Assembly: GCA_963739045.1 (NCBI GenBank) | Contig: CAVTYY010000004.1 | Location: 496,001 to 560,000, forward strand | Source of the DNA: Halobacillus_B sp963739045 | GTDB taxonomy: Bacteria > Bacillota > Bacilli > Bacillales > Halobacillaceae | Direction: 5' to 3' | DNA: 64,000 nucleotides | Part shown: positions 1 through 7,299 of the stretch, piece by piece | How the letters are laid out: every line of letters starts with the position of its first letter | Numbering within the stretch: the first letter of the stretch is position 1 | Notes under the pieces: generated by a model | Told to the model about the DNA's origin: nothing | Seen by the model: the letters and a program-made list of their open reading frames with translations, nothing else | The model's database searches: none | Translations under genes and position numbers: made by a program

Positions 1-139
1 TCATAAACGTAGACTTACCTTCCCCGTTGGCTCCAATAAGTCCTATATGATCTCCTTGCAGTAACCGAAAAGAGACGTCGTCAAAGATAGCACGATCTCC
101 AAATCCGTGACTCAAGTTATTAACCGTTAATAAGCTCAT
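1..139 (-). CDS. ABC-F family ATPase, N-terminal fragment (YfmM-like)
   Basis: Only the first 46 codons lie in the window; the gene runs off the left edge. The translated start (MSLLTVNNLSHGFGDRAIF...) leads into a Walker A motif GANGEGKST at about residue 35-43. This is the typical opening of the first nucleotide-binding domain of soluble ABC-F proteins, which have two ABC domains and no membrane part, and act on ribosomes in translation factor or antibiotic-protection roles. The wording around the Walker motif is closest to what I remember of B. subtilis YfmM. It is divergent from the small XRE regulator at 315. Substrate or ribosomal state cannot be judged from this fragment. Confidence 0.8.
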   Translation of the reverse strand, partial: MSLLTVNNLSHGFGDRAIFDDVSFRLLQGDHIGLIGANGEGKSTFM

Positions 140-249
140 GTTTAAAACACCTTTTCCTTCAATAGTTCATCCTTATTTATTATAAAGGTCATCTGATAAA
201 AGTGATAGGGGTATCTTCTAACAATTCTAAAGAATAGGGGTATAGGAAA

Positions 250-283
250 TTGACATGGGTTATTGAGGTAAAGTAGACTTTAC
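250..283 (+). promoter_or_regulatory. promoter and palindromic operator of the XRE gene
   Basis: A perfect -35 TTGACA (250-255) is followed after 18 bp by TAGACT (274-279). The palindrome GTAAAGTAGACTTTAC (268-283; 7-bp perfect arms, 2-bp centre) covers the -10. This placement suits repression, most simply autorepression by the HTH protein encoded 30 bp downstream. That regulator assignment is inference. Confidence 0.5.
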
Positions 284-314
284 AGTAATCGAAGTTCAGG
301 ATGAAGGTGAGCGA

Positions 315-536
315 TTGAAGAATTTAATCAAAGATAAACGCATGGATTATAACATAACTCAGGAAGGCCTGTCAGAGCAGCTTCATGTTTCAAGACAGAC
401 TATTATTTCTCTTGAAAAAGGCAGATACAATCCTTCTCTCGTGTTGGCCCATAAATTAGCTCAGCATTTTCATTGTTCTATTGAAGAGTTATTTATATTT
501 GAAGGGAAGGAGAATGTTGATCGTTCCTCAAAATAA
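315..536 (+). CDS. small XRE-family transcriptional regulator
   Basis: The 73-residue protein is essentially one helix-turn-helix domain (about residues 8-62). Its recognition region SEQLHVSRQTIISLEKG and the ending IEELFIFE are typical of the many small Cro/CI-type single-domain regulators of Firmicutes. It starts at TTG 315, supported by the ribosome binding site AAGGTGA at 303-309. The target is unknown, but a palindrome over its own promoter suggests autoregulation. It is divergent from the ABC-F gene and may also influence it. Confidence 0.85.
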   Translation: MKNLIKDKRMDYNITQEGLSEQLHVSRQTIISLEKGRYNPSLVLAHKLAQHFHCSIEELFIFEGKENVDRSSK

Positions 537-552
537 AAACAGGAAGTGAGTG

Positions 553-1114
553 ATGAAAACTGACAACGTATCTGGCATTTCTTAGAGGGATTAATGTAGG
601 CGGAAGAAATAAGATTAAAATGGCAGAACTAAGACAATCTTTAGAAGAAGCAGGCTTGCATGAAGTTGTTACCTATATCCAGAGCGGGAACATCATTTTC
701 CGTTCGGATGAAAACGAAGGATTCCTTGGAAAGTTGATTGAAGGTACACTGCAAACTGATTTTAACTTAGCTGTGCCGGTAGTTATAAGGACTGTAGAGG
801 AAATAAAAGGAGTAAGAGAACGGTGTCCCTTTACGAAGGAAGATATTACTCAGGCTCAGTTAACATCTGCTGGCGAAAGTCTTTACGTGGGGCTGCTTGG
901 GGAAGAGCCTGCTAATGCAAAGACAGACTGGCTGCTATCTTTTCAAACGGAGTATGATCGATGTTCTATAGATGGAAGGAATGTTTATCTTCTCTTTAGT
1001 CAGAGTGTTCGCAACTCAAAGCTGGCGAATAATCTTCTTAAGATGAATGTGCCCGCTACAATAAGAAATTGGAAAACGATTAGCAAGCTGACCGAGATGG
1101 CCGAAGAGCTCTAG
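553..1114 (+). CDS. DUF1697 family protein, apparent frameshift in codons 2-3
   Basis: The reading frame open from 620 gives 164 residues that begin MAELRQSLEEAGL, but homologues carry an N-terminal LRGINVGGxxKIKM block before this. That block is present just upstream in the same frame (about 569-622, YLAFLRGINVGGRNKIKM). It lacks an in-frame ATG, GTG or TTG start. ATG 553 has a good ribosome binding site (GGAAGTGAG at 542-550) but is one base out of frame, because ATGAAAACTG holds four A where three would restore MKLTTYLAFLRG. The function of DUF1697 proteins is not established. Either this is a recent frameshift or sequence error, or a truncated protein is made from 620. Confidence 0.7.
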
Positions 1115-1136
1115 TCTTCCATAGAAATATTGCGGT

Positions 1137-1168
1137 ACCCGCAGCTTTGATCGCTGTGGGTTATTTTT
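1137..1168 (+). terminator. rho-independent terminator after the DUF1697 gene
   Basis: ACCCGCAGC (1137-1145) pairs with GCTGTGGGT (1153-1161), followed by TATTTTTTC. Confidence 0.7.
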
Positions 1169-1198
1169 TCTTGAATACAAATCAATTGCGTTTTCTAA

Positions 1199-1423
1199 GT
1201 GGTGGGCCGTATTAATTCGTTCAATCCCTGTTCGCTTATTCCATTAAGAACGATTATGTACGTTATTACCATTTTTGTTATTGCTATCTTCTTCATTACC
1301 TCAGCAGATTCCGCTACTTTTGTTCTTGGGATACTTAGTATAAAAGGATCCCAAGGTTTTAATGAATGGAATATTTATAGAAGGAGAATTATATCTGAGA
1401 ATTTGCGGGGCAAATTGGCATGA
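1199..1423 (+). pseudogene. remnant of a BCCT-family osmolyte transporter gene
   Basis: The 74-codon open frame contains VIAIFFITSADSATFVLGIL at about residues 27-46. This matches the conserved BCCT signature (FF.TSADS) of betaine/carnitine/choline/DMSP transporters such as OpuD. Similarity seems to span only about 1240-1350. A full BCCT protein is over 500 residues with 12 membrane segments, so this is a small internal relic. The terminator at 1137-1168 and the gntR gene at 1479 bound the relic. The remaining codons do not look like this family. Confidence 0.6.
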
Positions 1424-1478
1424 TGAGTGGAACTTGATTAGAATATAGAGGAAACCTGGTTGAAATAGGAGTGACCCC

Positions 1479-2189
1479 ATGACTAGAAAACAGAGAAAAT
1501 TACCTTTGTATGTACAAATAAAGAATAAGATGGTGACCAATGTTAGAGAAGGCATTTGGAAACCTGGAAAACCTATCCCTTCTGAAAGTCAGCTGATGGA
1601 ACTATTTAACGTTAGCCGGACGACAATTCGTCAGTCGATACGCGATCTTGTACAAAATGGAATTTTAGAAACGCGTCGAGGCGCGCCGACAAAAGTTCGA
1701 GAAGTACCGCAGGAAAACATGAGTAATCCAGGGATCTTCCATCATGAGACTGGAAATGAAATGTCTGTAAAAGTTCTTCGAGCAGAAAGACTGAAAGAGA
1801 ATCATTATGCTAAAAGTCAATTGAATCTGCAAACGAATCAGGATGTATTTTTCATGGAGAGGCTGAGAATAGCGGATGGTCTGCCTATTGCGTACCAGCA
1901 GCTATATGTACCACTGGAAATTAGCGACAAGATTAGTGAATTTGCCGGAGGGGCATTCGATATTTTTCCAAAACTGGGAGAGCAGAATATTCATTATAAA
2001 AACATTAAAGAAAGTGTATCTGCTTCAAACGCTACTCAGTATGAAGCAGATTTATTAGGGCTGATCCCCGGGGAAGCACTTATTGATATTCTTAGAACAA
2101 CAATAGGAATGGAAGATCTTCCTATAGAGCATAGCCGTACTAAATACATTACTCGTTCCTTCCATTACCAGGTGGAAATTGGACGATAA
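1479..2189 (+). CDS. GntR-family transcriptional regulator with UTRA domain (HutC subfamily)
   Basis: 236 residues. An N-terminal winged helix (about 8-72: PLYVQIKNKM..., SESQLMELFNVSRTTIRQSIRDL) is followed by a UTRA effector-binding domain (about 95-234) with the family ending SRTKYITRSFHYQVEI. The HutC subfamily senses small metabolites and usually represses neighbouring catabolic genes. A 12-bp perfect palindrome lies between this gene and the DddP-like M24 gene, which suggests that this regulator controls that gene and perhaps once the lost BCCT transporter. The start is ATG with AGGAGTG upstream. The effector is unknown. Confidence 0.9.
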   Translation: MTRKQRKLPLYVQIKNKMVTNVREGIWKPGKPIPSESQLMELFNVSRTTIRQSIRDLVQNGILETRRGAPTKVREVPQENMSNPGIFHHETGNEMSVKVLRAERLKENHYAKSQLNLQTNQDVFFMERLRIADGLPIAYQQLYVPLEISDKISEFAGGAFDIFPKLGEQNIHYKNIKESVSASNATQYEADLLGLIPGEALIDILRTTIGMEDLPIEHSRTKYITRSFHYQVEIGR

Positions 2190-2208
2190 TCACCCAACGT
2201 GTTGTAAC

Positions 2209-2220
2209 AAGTTATAACTT
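2209..2220 (+). promoter_or_regulatory. palindromic operator candidate between gntR and the M24 gene
   Basis: AAGTTATAACTT is a perfect 12-bp palindrome within the sequence ACAAGTTATAACTTATTGT. It sits 20 bp after the gntR stop and about 70 bp before the M24 start. HutC-type GntR regulators bind AT-rich palindromes of this kind; the assignment is inference. Confidence 0.4.
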
Positions 2221-2249
2221 ATTGTAATATCTAAGGTGGAGGACGTCTC

Positions 2250-2291
2250 TTGAAATATTTATTCATATTCACCGAGGAGGATGTACAATGA
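2250..2291 (+). CDS. possible 13-residue leader peptide coupled to the M24 gene
   Basis: TTG 2250 follows a strong ribosome binding site (AGGTGGAGG, about 2234-2242) at proper spacing and opens a frame reading MKYLFIFTEEDVQ. It stops at TGA 2289-2291, overlapping the ATG of the next gene (2288-2290) in an ATGA junction. The arrangement is that of translational coupling. The frame is very short and may be chance, although the gene itself also has its own GAGGAGG site inside the leader. Confidence 0.35.
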   Translation: MKYLFIFTEEDVQ

Positions 2292-3502
2292 GCAAGTTAA
2301 CAAGTATTCGACATGATAAAACTCAAATTGATTTGGTCCGTATGCGTAAGTATCGATTAGGAAGAGTGAGAGAGCAGTTGAAATCCCTAGGTTACGGAGG
2401 AATTGTGATCTTTGATCCGGTCAACCTCAGGTATGCTACTGGAAGCAGAAACATGCAGGTATTTATGCTTCGAAATCCCGCTCGCTATGTTTTTATTCCA
2501 ACAGAAGGTCCCGTAACATTATTTGATTTTCCAAATTGTGAGCATCTTTCAGATGGAATAGAAACGATAGATGAAGTACGGCCGGCAACTACATTATCTT
2601 ATGTGGCTTCTGGTGAAAACCTTTATGACAATGCGAGAAAATGGGCGAAAGAAATTGCGGATTTATTTAACCAGCATGCTGGTGATAACAAGAAACTAGC
2701 CGTTGATTATATTCCGTCAGTTGGAGCAATTGAACTGGCTAAATTGGGAGTGGAAGTCGTTGATGGACAGGAACCTGTTGAGCATGCCAGAAGTATAAAA
2801 AGTCAGCAGGAAATTGAAGCAATGAAAATATCAGTCCGTACAGCTGAAGAAGGTATGATTCGTATGCAGCAAGCTCTAAAGCCGGGTATCACTGAAAATG
2901 AACTTTGGTCCCATCTTCATCAGACAAATATTGCACATGGAGGGGATTATGTGGAAACCAGACTACTGAGCTCTGGGTATCGGACCAATCCTTGGTACCA
3001 GGAGTGCAGTGATAAAGTGATAGAGGCAGGTGAACTCGTCGCCTTTGATACGGATATGAACGGTCCCTTTGGTTTCTTTACGGATATTAGCCGAACTTTT
3101 TACTGCGGAGACAGTGAACCTAGTGACGAACAAAAGCATCTGTACCAAACCGCTTATGAGCAAATTCAGCATAATATTGATTTGCTTAAACCTGGAATGA
3201 CTTTTAAGGAATACGCCGATAAAAGCTGGAAAATTCCTGACGAGTTTTTTGCCAATCGTTACTTTACGGTTGCCCATGGTACCGGACTGAGCGGAGAATA
3301 TCCGTACATTGTATTCCCGCAGGACTTTGAAGAAAAAGGATACAATGGAACAATACAGGAAAATATGGTGCTCTCAGTTGAAAGCTATATTGGTGCTGAA
3401 GGGGGTAAAGAAGGAGTTAAGCTTGAAGAACAGCTTCTCGTTACGAAAGATGGAGTTGAAAATTTCTCAGATTATCCTTTTGAAGATAAACTTTTGAAAT
3501 AA
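2288..3502 (+). CDS. M24-family metalloenzyme resembling DMSP lyase DddP, catalytic Asp replaced
   Basis: 404 residues: a creatinase/aminopeptidase-like N-domain (about 20-170) and a pita-bread M24 C-domain (about 180-395). All six dinuclear-metal ligands are present: Asp254, Asp256, Asp266, His330, Glu365 and Glu380. Their spacing equals that of the DddP DMSP lyases, as I recall the numbering (Asp295, Asp297, Asp307, His371, Glu406, Glu421; constant offset 41). Stretches such as LRYATGSRNMQ, GGDYVETRLLSSG.RTNPW.QEC and YPFEDKLL also read like DddP rather than a generic prolidase. Tyr325 matches Tyr366 of DddP, but the position of catalytic Asp377 is Gly336. A DMSP lyase role is therefore doubtful; a peptidase or hydrolase for another osmolyte-like substrate is possible. 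It follows gntR, probably in one regulatory unit. Confidence 0.8.
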   Translation: MSKLTSIRHDKTQIDLVRMRKYRLGRVREQLKSLGYGGIVIFDPVNLRYATGSRNMQVFMLRNPARYVFIPTEGPVTLFDFPNCEHLSDGIETIDEVRPATTLSYVASGENLYDNARKWAKEIADLFNQHAGDNKKLAVDYIPSVGAIELAKLGVEVVDGQEPVEHARSIKSQQEIEAMKISVRTAEEGMIRMQQALKPGITENELWSHLHQTNIAHGGDYVETRLLSSGYRTNPWYQECSDKVIEAGELVAFDTDMNGPFGFFTDISRTFYCGDSEPSDEQKHLYQTAYEQIQHNIDLLKPGMTFKEYADKSWKIPDEFFANRYFTVAHGTGLSGEYPYIVFPQDFEEKGYNGTIQENMVLSVESYIGAEGGKEGVKLEEQLLVTKDGVENFSDYPFEDKLLK

Positions 3503-3517
3503 CAGAATACTTCTTTG

Positions 3518-3553
3518 AAAACTCAAGTTTCTATGAAGGAACTTGAGTTTTTT
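3518..3553 (+). terminator. terminator after the DddP-like gene
   Basis: AACTCAAGTT (3520-3529) pairs with AACTTGAGTT (3540-3549), followed by TTTT. Confidence 0.75.
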
Positions 3554-3565
3554 GTGAAATAAATA

Positions 3566-3599
3566 CAGTGTGCCTTTCCGGTACGGATAGACACACTGT
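3566..3599 (-). terminator. hairpin downstream of the YjzC-like gene
   Basis: ACAGTGTG (3566-3573) and CACACTGT (3592-3599) form an 8-bp stem just past the stop of the minus-strand gene. On the minus strand it is followed by ATTTATTTC, a weak T-tract. Confidence 0.45.
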
Positions 3600-3609
3600 G
3601 AGGCTGAAT

Positions 3610-3798
3610 TTATTTTACTTTCTTCCAGTAAGCTGATTCTTTGCTTGAACGAAGAGGCGGGAATGTGTCGCCGCTTTGCAGCTTAATTTGACTCTCATCG
3701 TCTGTAGGATTACTCTTTTTGCGTCCATCCGTTAAACCATCAAATTCATACGTGCCGTTTTCAGGTGCTTTTTCACCAGTTTTGTAGCGATCAGCCAT
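3610..3798 (-). CDS. YjzC-like small hydrophilic protein
   Basis: 62 residues, soluble, with no signal peptide. The pattern (K-T-G-E-K-A-P-E-N-G-x-Y near the start, then I-K-L-Q-S-G-D-T-F-P-P) matches the YjzC family (PF14168) as I remember it. Function is unknown. The start is ATG with AAAGGAG at good spacing. It is a single gene, convergent to the M24 gene. Confidence 0.7.
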   Translation of the reverse strand: MADRYKTGEKAPENGTYEFDGLTDGRKKSNPTDDESQIKLQSGDTFPPLRSSKESAYWKKVK

Positions 3799-4156
3799 TG
3801 TTATCCGTCTCCTTTTTTTAGTTTTATTTACATTTATTATGTAACCGAGTTCTCAGACAATTAAACATTTATATCAAAATATTCCAAAAAATATGAAGTT
3901 TCTTGCACCAATCCTACTCTGAAATAGATTTGCGCATTTCTTTCCAGGGTTTCGGTTATAGGCAGGTGGAAATACCTTCATAAATTGTTGAAAACAGCTG
4001 TAGGGGAGGAGAATACATTTGGCAGGGAAAATGAATGATAAATATTCACGGTTATGACGGAAAGGTTTTAGAGCAAAAACCAGAAGGGTACTAAGTATGA
4101 ACGGCAGTGAATGGCCAATGATATTGGCAGATGGTGATAAGAATGGAGGTTTTACT
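3799..4156. other. intergenic stretch with short open frames, no assigned gene
   Basis: No recognisable gene. A ribosome binding site (GGGGAGGAG, about 4003) precedes TTG 4019, but that frame closes after 12 codons. A second frame, ATG 4035 to TAA 4094, gives a 19-residue peptide. Another from ATG 4097 runs in frame into the EF-G-binding protein gene but lacks its own ribosome binding site. The area may hold a decayed small gene. Confidence 0.4.
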
Positions 4157-4792
4157 TTGAATGCTTTTATTAGAAGTGATCAATACAATTTTATTAAAGA
4201 AAAGACCAGCGATCTTCTTCACGCCCACTCTTCGGTAAATGATACAGGTGTAATTAATGCACTAAAATCAATGACCCAGGAAAAGTCAGTGGGTCTGTTC
4301 AGGAATCTCGATCAGGTGCAAAGAGGAATGGTTAATCAAATTCAGCAAGTAGAGGATCAAGCAGATGCTGTGCTGTTTTTATCGCGTTTAAAGCAATATG
4401 TCATTCCTTTTCCCGAACTAAGCGAAGAGGAACTTAAACAATTATTTCCTAAGGTGAAGAAGCTGCAAATTCCTGATTTAAGTAAAGTGAATCACTTGGA
4501 ATTATCTTATCTGGGATGGAATGATTTGAATTCTAATCGAAAGTATATAGTATTTCAAGAAGCCGGTAACATTACGGGCATATCAGGGGTTTTCACTCCA
4601 TCCAGGCAGCCAGGAATATGTTCTATCTGCAATGGATATGAAAAGGTAGGGATGTTCACAGCAACCACACGGAGTTCGTCCCAGAGCACTGTAAAAAGAG
4701 GAAACTATATTTGTAAGGATAGCACCGTTTGTAACCAGAATTTAATTGAAATAGATTCCTTTGCTGCATTTGTCAACAGGATGAAGGGATAG
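4157..4792 (+). CDS. EF-G-binding protein (FusB/FusC family)
   Basis: 211 residues, close to the roughly 213 of FusB. It has a helical N-domain beginning AFIRSDQYNFIK and a C-terminal zinc domain with four Cys as CSIC at about 157-160 and YICKDSTVC at about 190-198. The family binds EF-G domain IV and frees stalled EF-G from ribosomes; some staphylococcal members give fusidic acid resistance, while chromosomal Bacillus members are of unknown role. TTG 4157 is chosen as the start because GGAGG (4145-4149) precedes it and the family begins close to this point. An in-frame ATG at 4097 would add 20 non-conserved residues and has no ribosome binding site. Confidence 0.85.
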   Translation: MNAFIRSDQYNFIKEKTSDLLHAHSSVNDTGVINALKSMTQEKSVGLFRNLDQVQRGMVNQIQQVEDQADAVLFLSRLKQYVIPFPELSEEELKQLFPKVKKLQIPDLSKVNHLELSYLGWNDLNSNRKYIVFQEAGNITGISGVFTPSRQPGICSICNGYEKVGMFTATTRSSSQSTVKRGNYICKDSTVCNQNLIEIDSFAAFVNRMKG

Positions 4793-4899
4793 AAACTCTT
4801 GTGAACGAAAAGTTTTTTCACCCCACTTCATAGAGTCTTATTTGAGTCCCACTTTGTGATCAAGTAAAATAGCTGATAACGAATGCGGGAGGGAACTTT

Positions 4900-6015
4900 A
4901 TGAAAAAGTATATCGTAGCAGGTGCCGGAATACTTGGGGCATCAACCGCTTACCATTTGTCTAAACAAGGGGCCGAAGTGACCATTGTTGATCGCAACGA
5001 TGCTGGTCAAGCTACAGAGGCGGCGGCAGGCATCGTTTGTCCCTGGCTAACTAAGCGAGTGAATTCTGCCTGGTATCATCTTGTTACAGAAGGGGCAAGA
5101 TATTATCCGGCATTAATTCAGGAATTGGAGGAAGAAGGGGAAACACAAACTGGGTATTCCAAAGTTGGGGCCATTAATATCTTTTCTAAAGAGTCGATGC
5201 TTGATGATAAATTAGCTCTAGCAAAAGATAGAAGAAAAACAGCTCCGGAAATGGGGGATATTTCGAAACTCTCTATTGAAGAGACGCAAGCCTTATTCCC
5301 TCCGTTATCAGGTGAATATGCTGCATTACATATCAGCGGAGGTGCCAGAGTCAATGGAGCAGCATTGCGGGATGCACTGCTGCGAGGCGCACAAAAAAAC
5401 GGAGCAAAATTTATCCATAGTGATGCCGAGCTTATAACGGAAAATGGAAGAGTTAAAGGCATGACATTAGGGGATCAATCTATCCAATATGCAGATCATG
5501 TGCTTGTGACCGGAGGGGTTTGGGCAAAGGAATTATTCGCTTCTTTAGGAATGAAAGTTCAAATAACCTCACAAAAAGCTCAAATTGTTCATTTGCGGCT
5601 TCCAGATACGGATACAAGCCGCTGGCCGGTTGTTATGCCTCCTTATGGTCAATATTTTCTCGCTTTTGGGCAGGGGAAGATTGTCGTAGGGGCTACTCAG
5701 GAAAATGATGGGAAAGACACGCGGGTTACAATGGGTGGAGTGCACCAGGTGTTGGAAAAAGCTTTGAAAGTGGCCCCTGGTTTCGCAGCATGTACGTACG
5801 AAGAAACGAAGACAGGTTTTCGTCCCTTCACTCCAGGTTCATTACCTGTTATTGGAGAAGTGTCGGGGGTAAAAGGCTTGTTTGCTGCCAATGGTCTTGG
5901 AGCGTCGGGATTAACCAGCGGCCCATTTTTAGGGAAACAGCTGGCAAAGCTCGCCATGGGTGAGAAAACAGAGATTAATCTTGATCATTATCGAATTACG
6001 GAAGCAATGCAGTAA
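4900..6015 (+). CDS. yurR: FAD-dependent oxidoreductase, DadA/glycine-oxidase type (YurR-like)
   Basis: 371 residues of the DAO fold. The N-terminal dinucleotide motif GAGILGASTAYHL (about 8-20) precedes an acidic-ended beta strand TIVDR. The C-terminal FAD contact GFRPFTPGSLPVIGE and GLGASGLTSGP (about 307-348) complete the fold. Such enzymes oxidise D-amino acids, glycine or N-methylated amino acids. Length and wording match B. subtilis YurR, whose substrate is not known. It is monocistronic here, preceded by GGGAGGG and ATG 4900. In B. subtilis yurR lies near the suf genes; here it is about 35 kb away. Because it is close to a DddP-like gene and a BCCT relic, a methylated osmolyte-derived substrate is conceivable but unproven. 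Confidence 0.8.
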   Translation: MKKYIVAGAGILGASTAYHLSKQGAEVTIVDRNDAGQATEAAAGIVCPWLTKRVNSAWYHLVTEGARYYPALIQELEEEGETQTGYSKVGAINIFSKESMLDDKLALAKDRRKTAPEMGDISKLSIEETQALFPPLSGEYAALHISGGARVNGAALRDALLRGAQKNGAKFIHSDAELITENGRVKGMTLGDQSIQYADHVLVTGGVWAKELFASLGMKVQITSQKAQIVHLRLPDTDTSRWPVVMPPYGQYFLAFGQGKIVVGATQENDGKDTRVTMGGVHQVLEKALKVAPGFAACTYEETKTGFRPFTPGSLPVIGEVSGVKGLFAANGLGASGLTSGPFLGKQLAKLAMGEKTEINLDHYRITEAMQ

Positions 6016-6165
6016 AAGATTCATCAAAACAGTTCCTGTTCTATGAAAGGCAAGGAGCAGATAAATTCATTCTTCTTTGTTCATCCGCGTAGCCCTCATA
6101 ATAAAATAGAAAAACATACGTATACTTCCTGTGGAACCGGCAGGAAATCCCGGCTCATGCAGGAC

Positions 6166-6223
6166 AAAAAAATCCGAACGATGATGGAAGAATGTGGTTA
6201 ACATTTCATCATCGTTCGGATTT
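6166..6223 (-). terminator. strong terminator of murB
   Basis: Perfect 17-bp arms, AAATCCGAACGATGATG (6170-6186) and its complement at 6207-6223. On the minus strand the stem is followed by a run of T (A at 6166-6172 on the plus strand). It lies between convergent genes and probably serves both directions. Confidence 0.85.
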
Positions 6224-6378
6224 AATAATCACTAGAAGATTTATCTCTCTTGCTCTATTGTATTTTGCGATACAGGAAGAGGTTCTTTGTCCATCTGCTT
6301 CGTTTTCTGCAGGCCCAATTTCGCCACACCTAGACGGTCGATCGTTCGTGAATCAATCTGATATCTGTTTCCTTTTTT

Positions 6379-7299
6379 CTATTCGAGATCTTCTCCAATG
6401 ATTCTTACTTCTCTCTCCAGATCAACACCAAATTTTTCCTTCACTGTTTTCTGTACGTGTTCAATCAGGGAAATGTAATCTGAGGTGCTGGCATTATCTT
6501 TATTGACAATAAAGCCAGCATGTTTAGTAGAAACTTCTGCGCCTCCAAAATTTGTCCCTTGTAAGTCACTGTCCTGAATTAATTTACCGGCAAAGTAGCC
6601 TGGCGGTCGTTTAAAAACACTTCCGCAAGAAGGAAATTCCAGCGGCTGTTTAGACTCCCGCTTATTTGTCAGGTCATCCATCACAGATTTAATATCTTCG
6701 TATTCTCCCGGTGATAAGTGGAAAGTAGCTTCAAGGACTATATCGCCGCTGTCTGGAATATTACTTGTGCGGTAATCTAGATTGAGTTCCGACGCCAGTC
6801 TTTTCACGAGGTTTCCTTGTTTATCTACGACATACGCATAATCTAATACATCTTTTATCTCACCGCCGTAGGCTCCAGCATTCATGTAGAGAGCGCCACC
6901 CACAGTACCCGGAATACCACAGGCAAATTCAAGACCGGATAATTTTTCCTTCAATGCATGCCGGGAAGCGTCGATAATTCTCGCCCCGCTCTGGGCTACT
7001 AGTGTACCTCCGTCCACCGAGATGCCATTTAAATGCTTAAGGTTAATGACCATACCTCGGATTCCGCCGTCTTTGATAATTAAATTAGAACCATTTCCAA
7101 GAAGAGTAAAAGGGACGTTCGCTTCATTAGAGAATTTGACCACATTTTGAACTTCTTCAAAAGTTGTAGGTGTGATAAAGTAATCTGCCGTTCCACCAAG
7201 TTTTGTGTACAAGTGATCTTTGAGAAGTTCATCCATTTTTACGTTTTCAGGTTTAACTAATTTTAGCAATTCATCGTATATTTTTTGCTTTTTTTCCAT
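6379..7299 (-). CDS. murB: UDP-N-acetylenolpyruvoylglucosamine reductase
   Basis: 306 residues, the usual length in Bacilli. MurB uses NADPH and FAD to reduce the enolpyruvyl group of UDP-GlcNAc to give UDP-MurNAc, the second committed step of peptidoglycan precursor synthesis in the cytosol. The sequence has the FAD_binding_4 domain with LGNGSNLIIKDGGIRG (about 68-83), GTVGGALYMNAGAYGGE (about 130-146), the SCGSVFKRPPG substrate/catalytic block (about 224-234) and the C-domain AGFIVNKDNAS ending LEREVRIIGE. It is monocistronic and has lost the division-gene context it has in some genomes. Forty-five sense codons continue in frame after the stop (see findings). Confidence 0.95.
   Translation of the reverse strand: MEKKQKIYDELLKLVKPENVKMDELLKDHLYTKLGGTADYFITPTTFEEVQNVVKFSNEANVPFTLLGNGSNLIIKDGGIRGMVINLKHLNGISVDGGTLVAQSGARIIDASRHALKEKLSGLEFACGIPGTVGGALYMNAGAYGGEIKDVLDYAYVVDKQGNLVKRLASELNLDYRTSNIPDSGDIVLEATFHLSPGEYEDIKSVMDDLTNKRESKQPLEFPSCGSVFKRPPGYFAGKLIQDSDLQGTNFGGAEVSTKHAGFIVNKDNASTSDYISLIEHVQKTVKEKFGVDLEREVRIIGEDLE

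Noticed and set aside
2288..3502. Calling the M24 enzyme a DMSP lyase (dddP) outright
   Set aside because: The proposed catalytic Asp is Gly here; only a DddP-like label is justified.
6192..6401. 69-codon plus-strand frame between yurR and murB
   Set aside because: It starts inside the murB terminator and overlaps the end of murB; no ribosome binding site.
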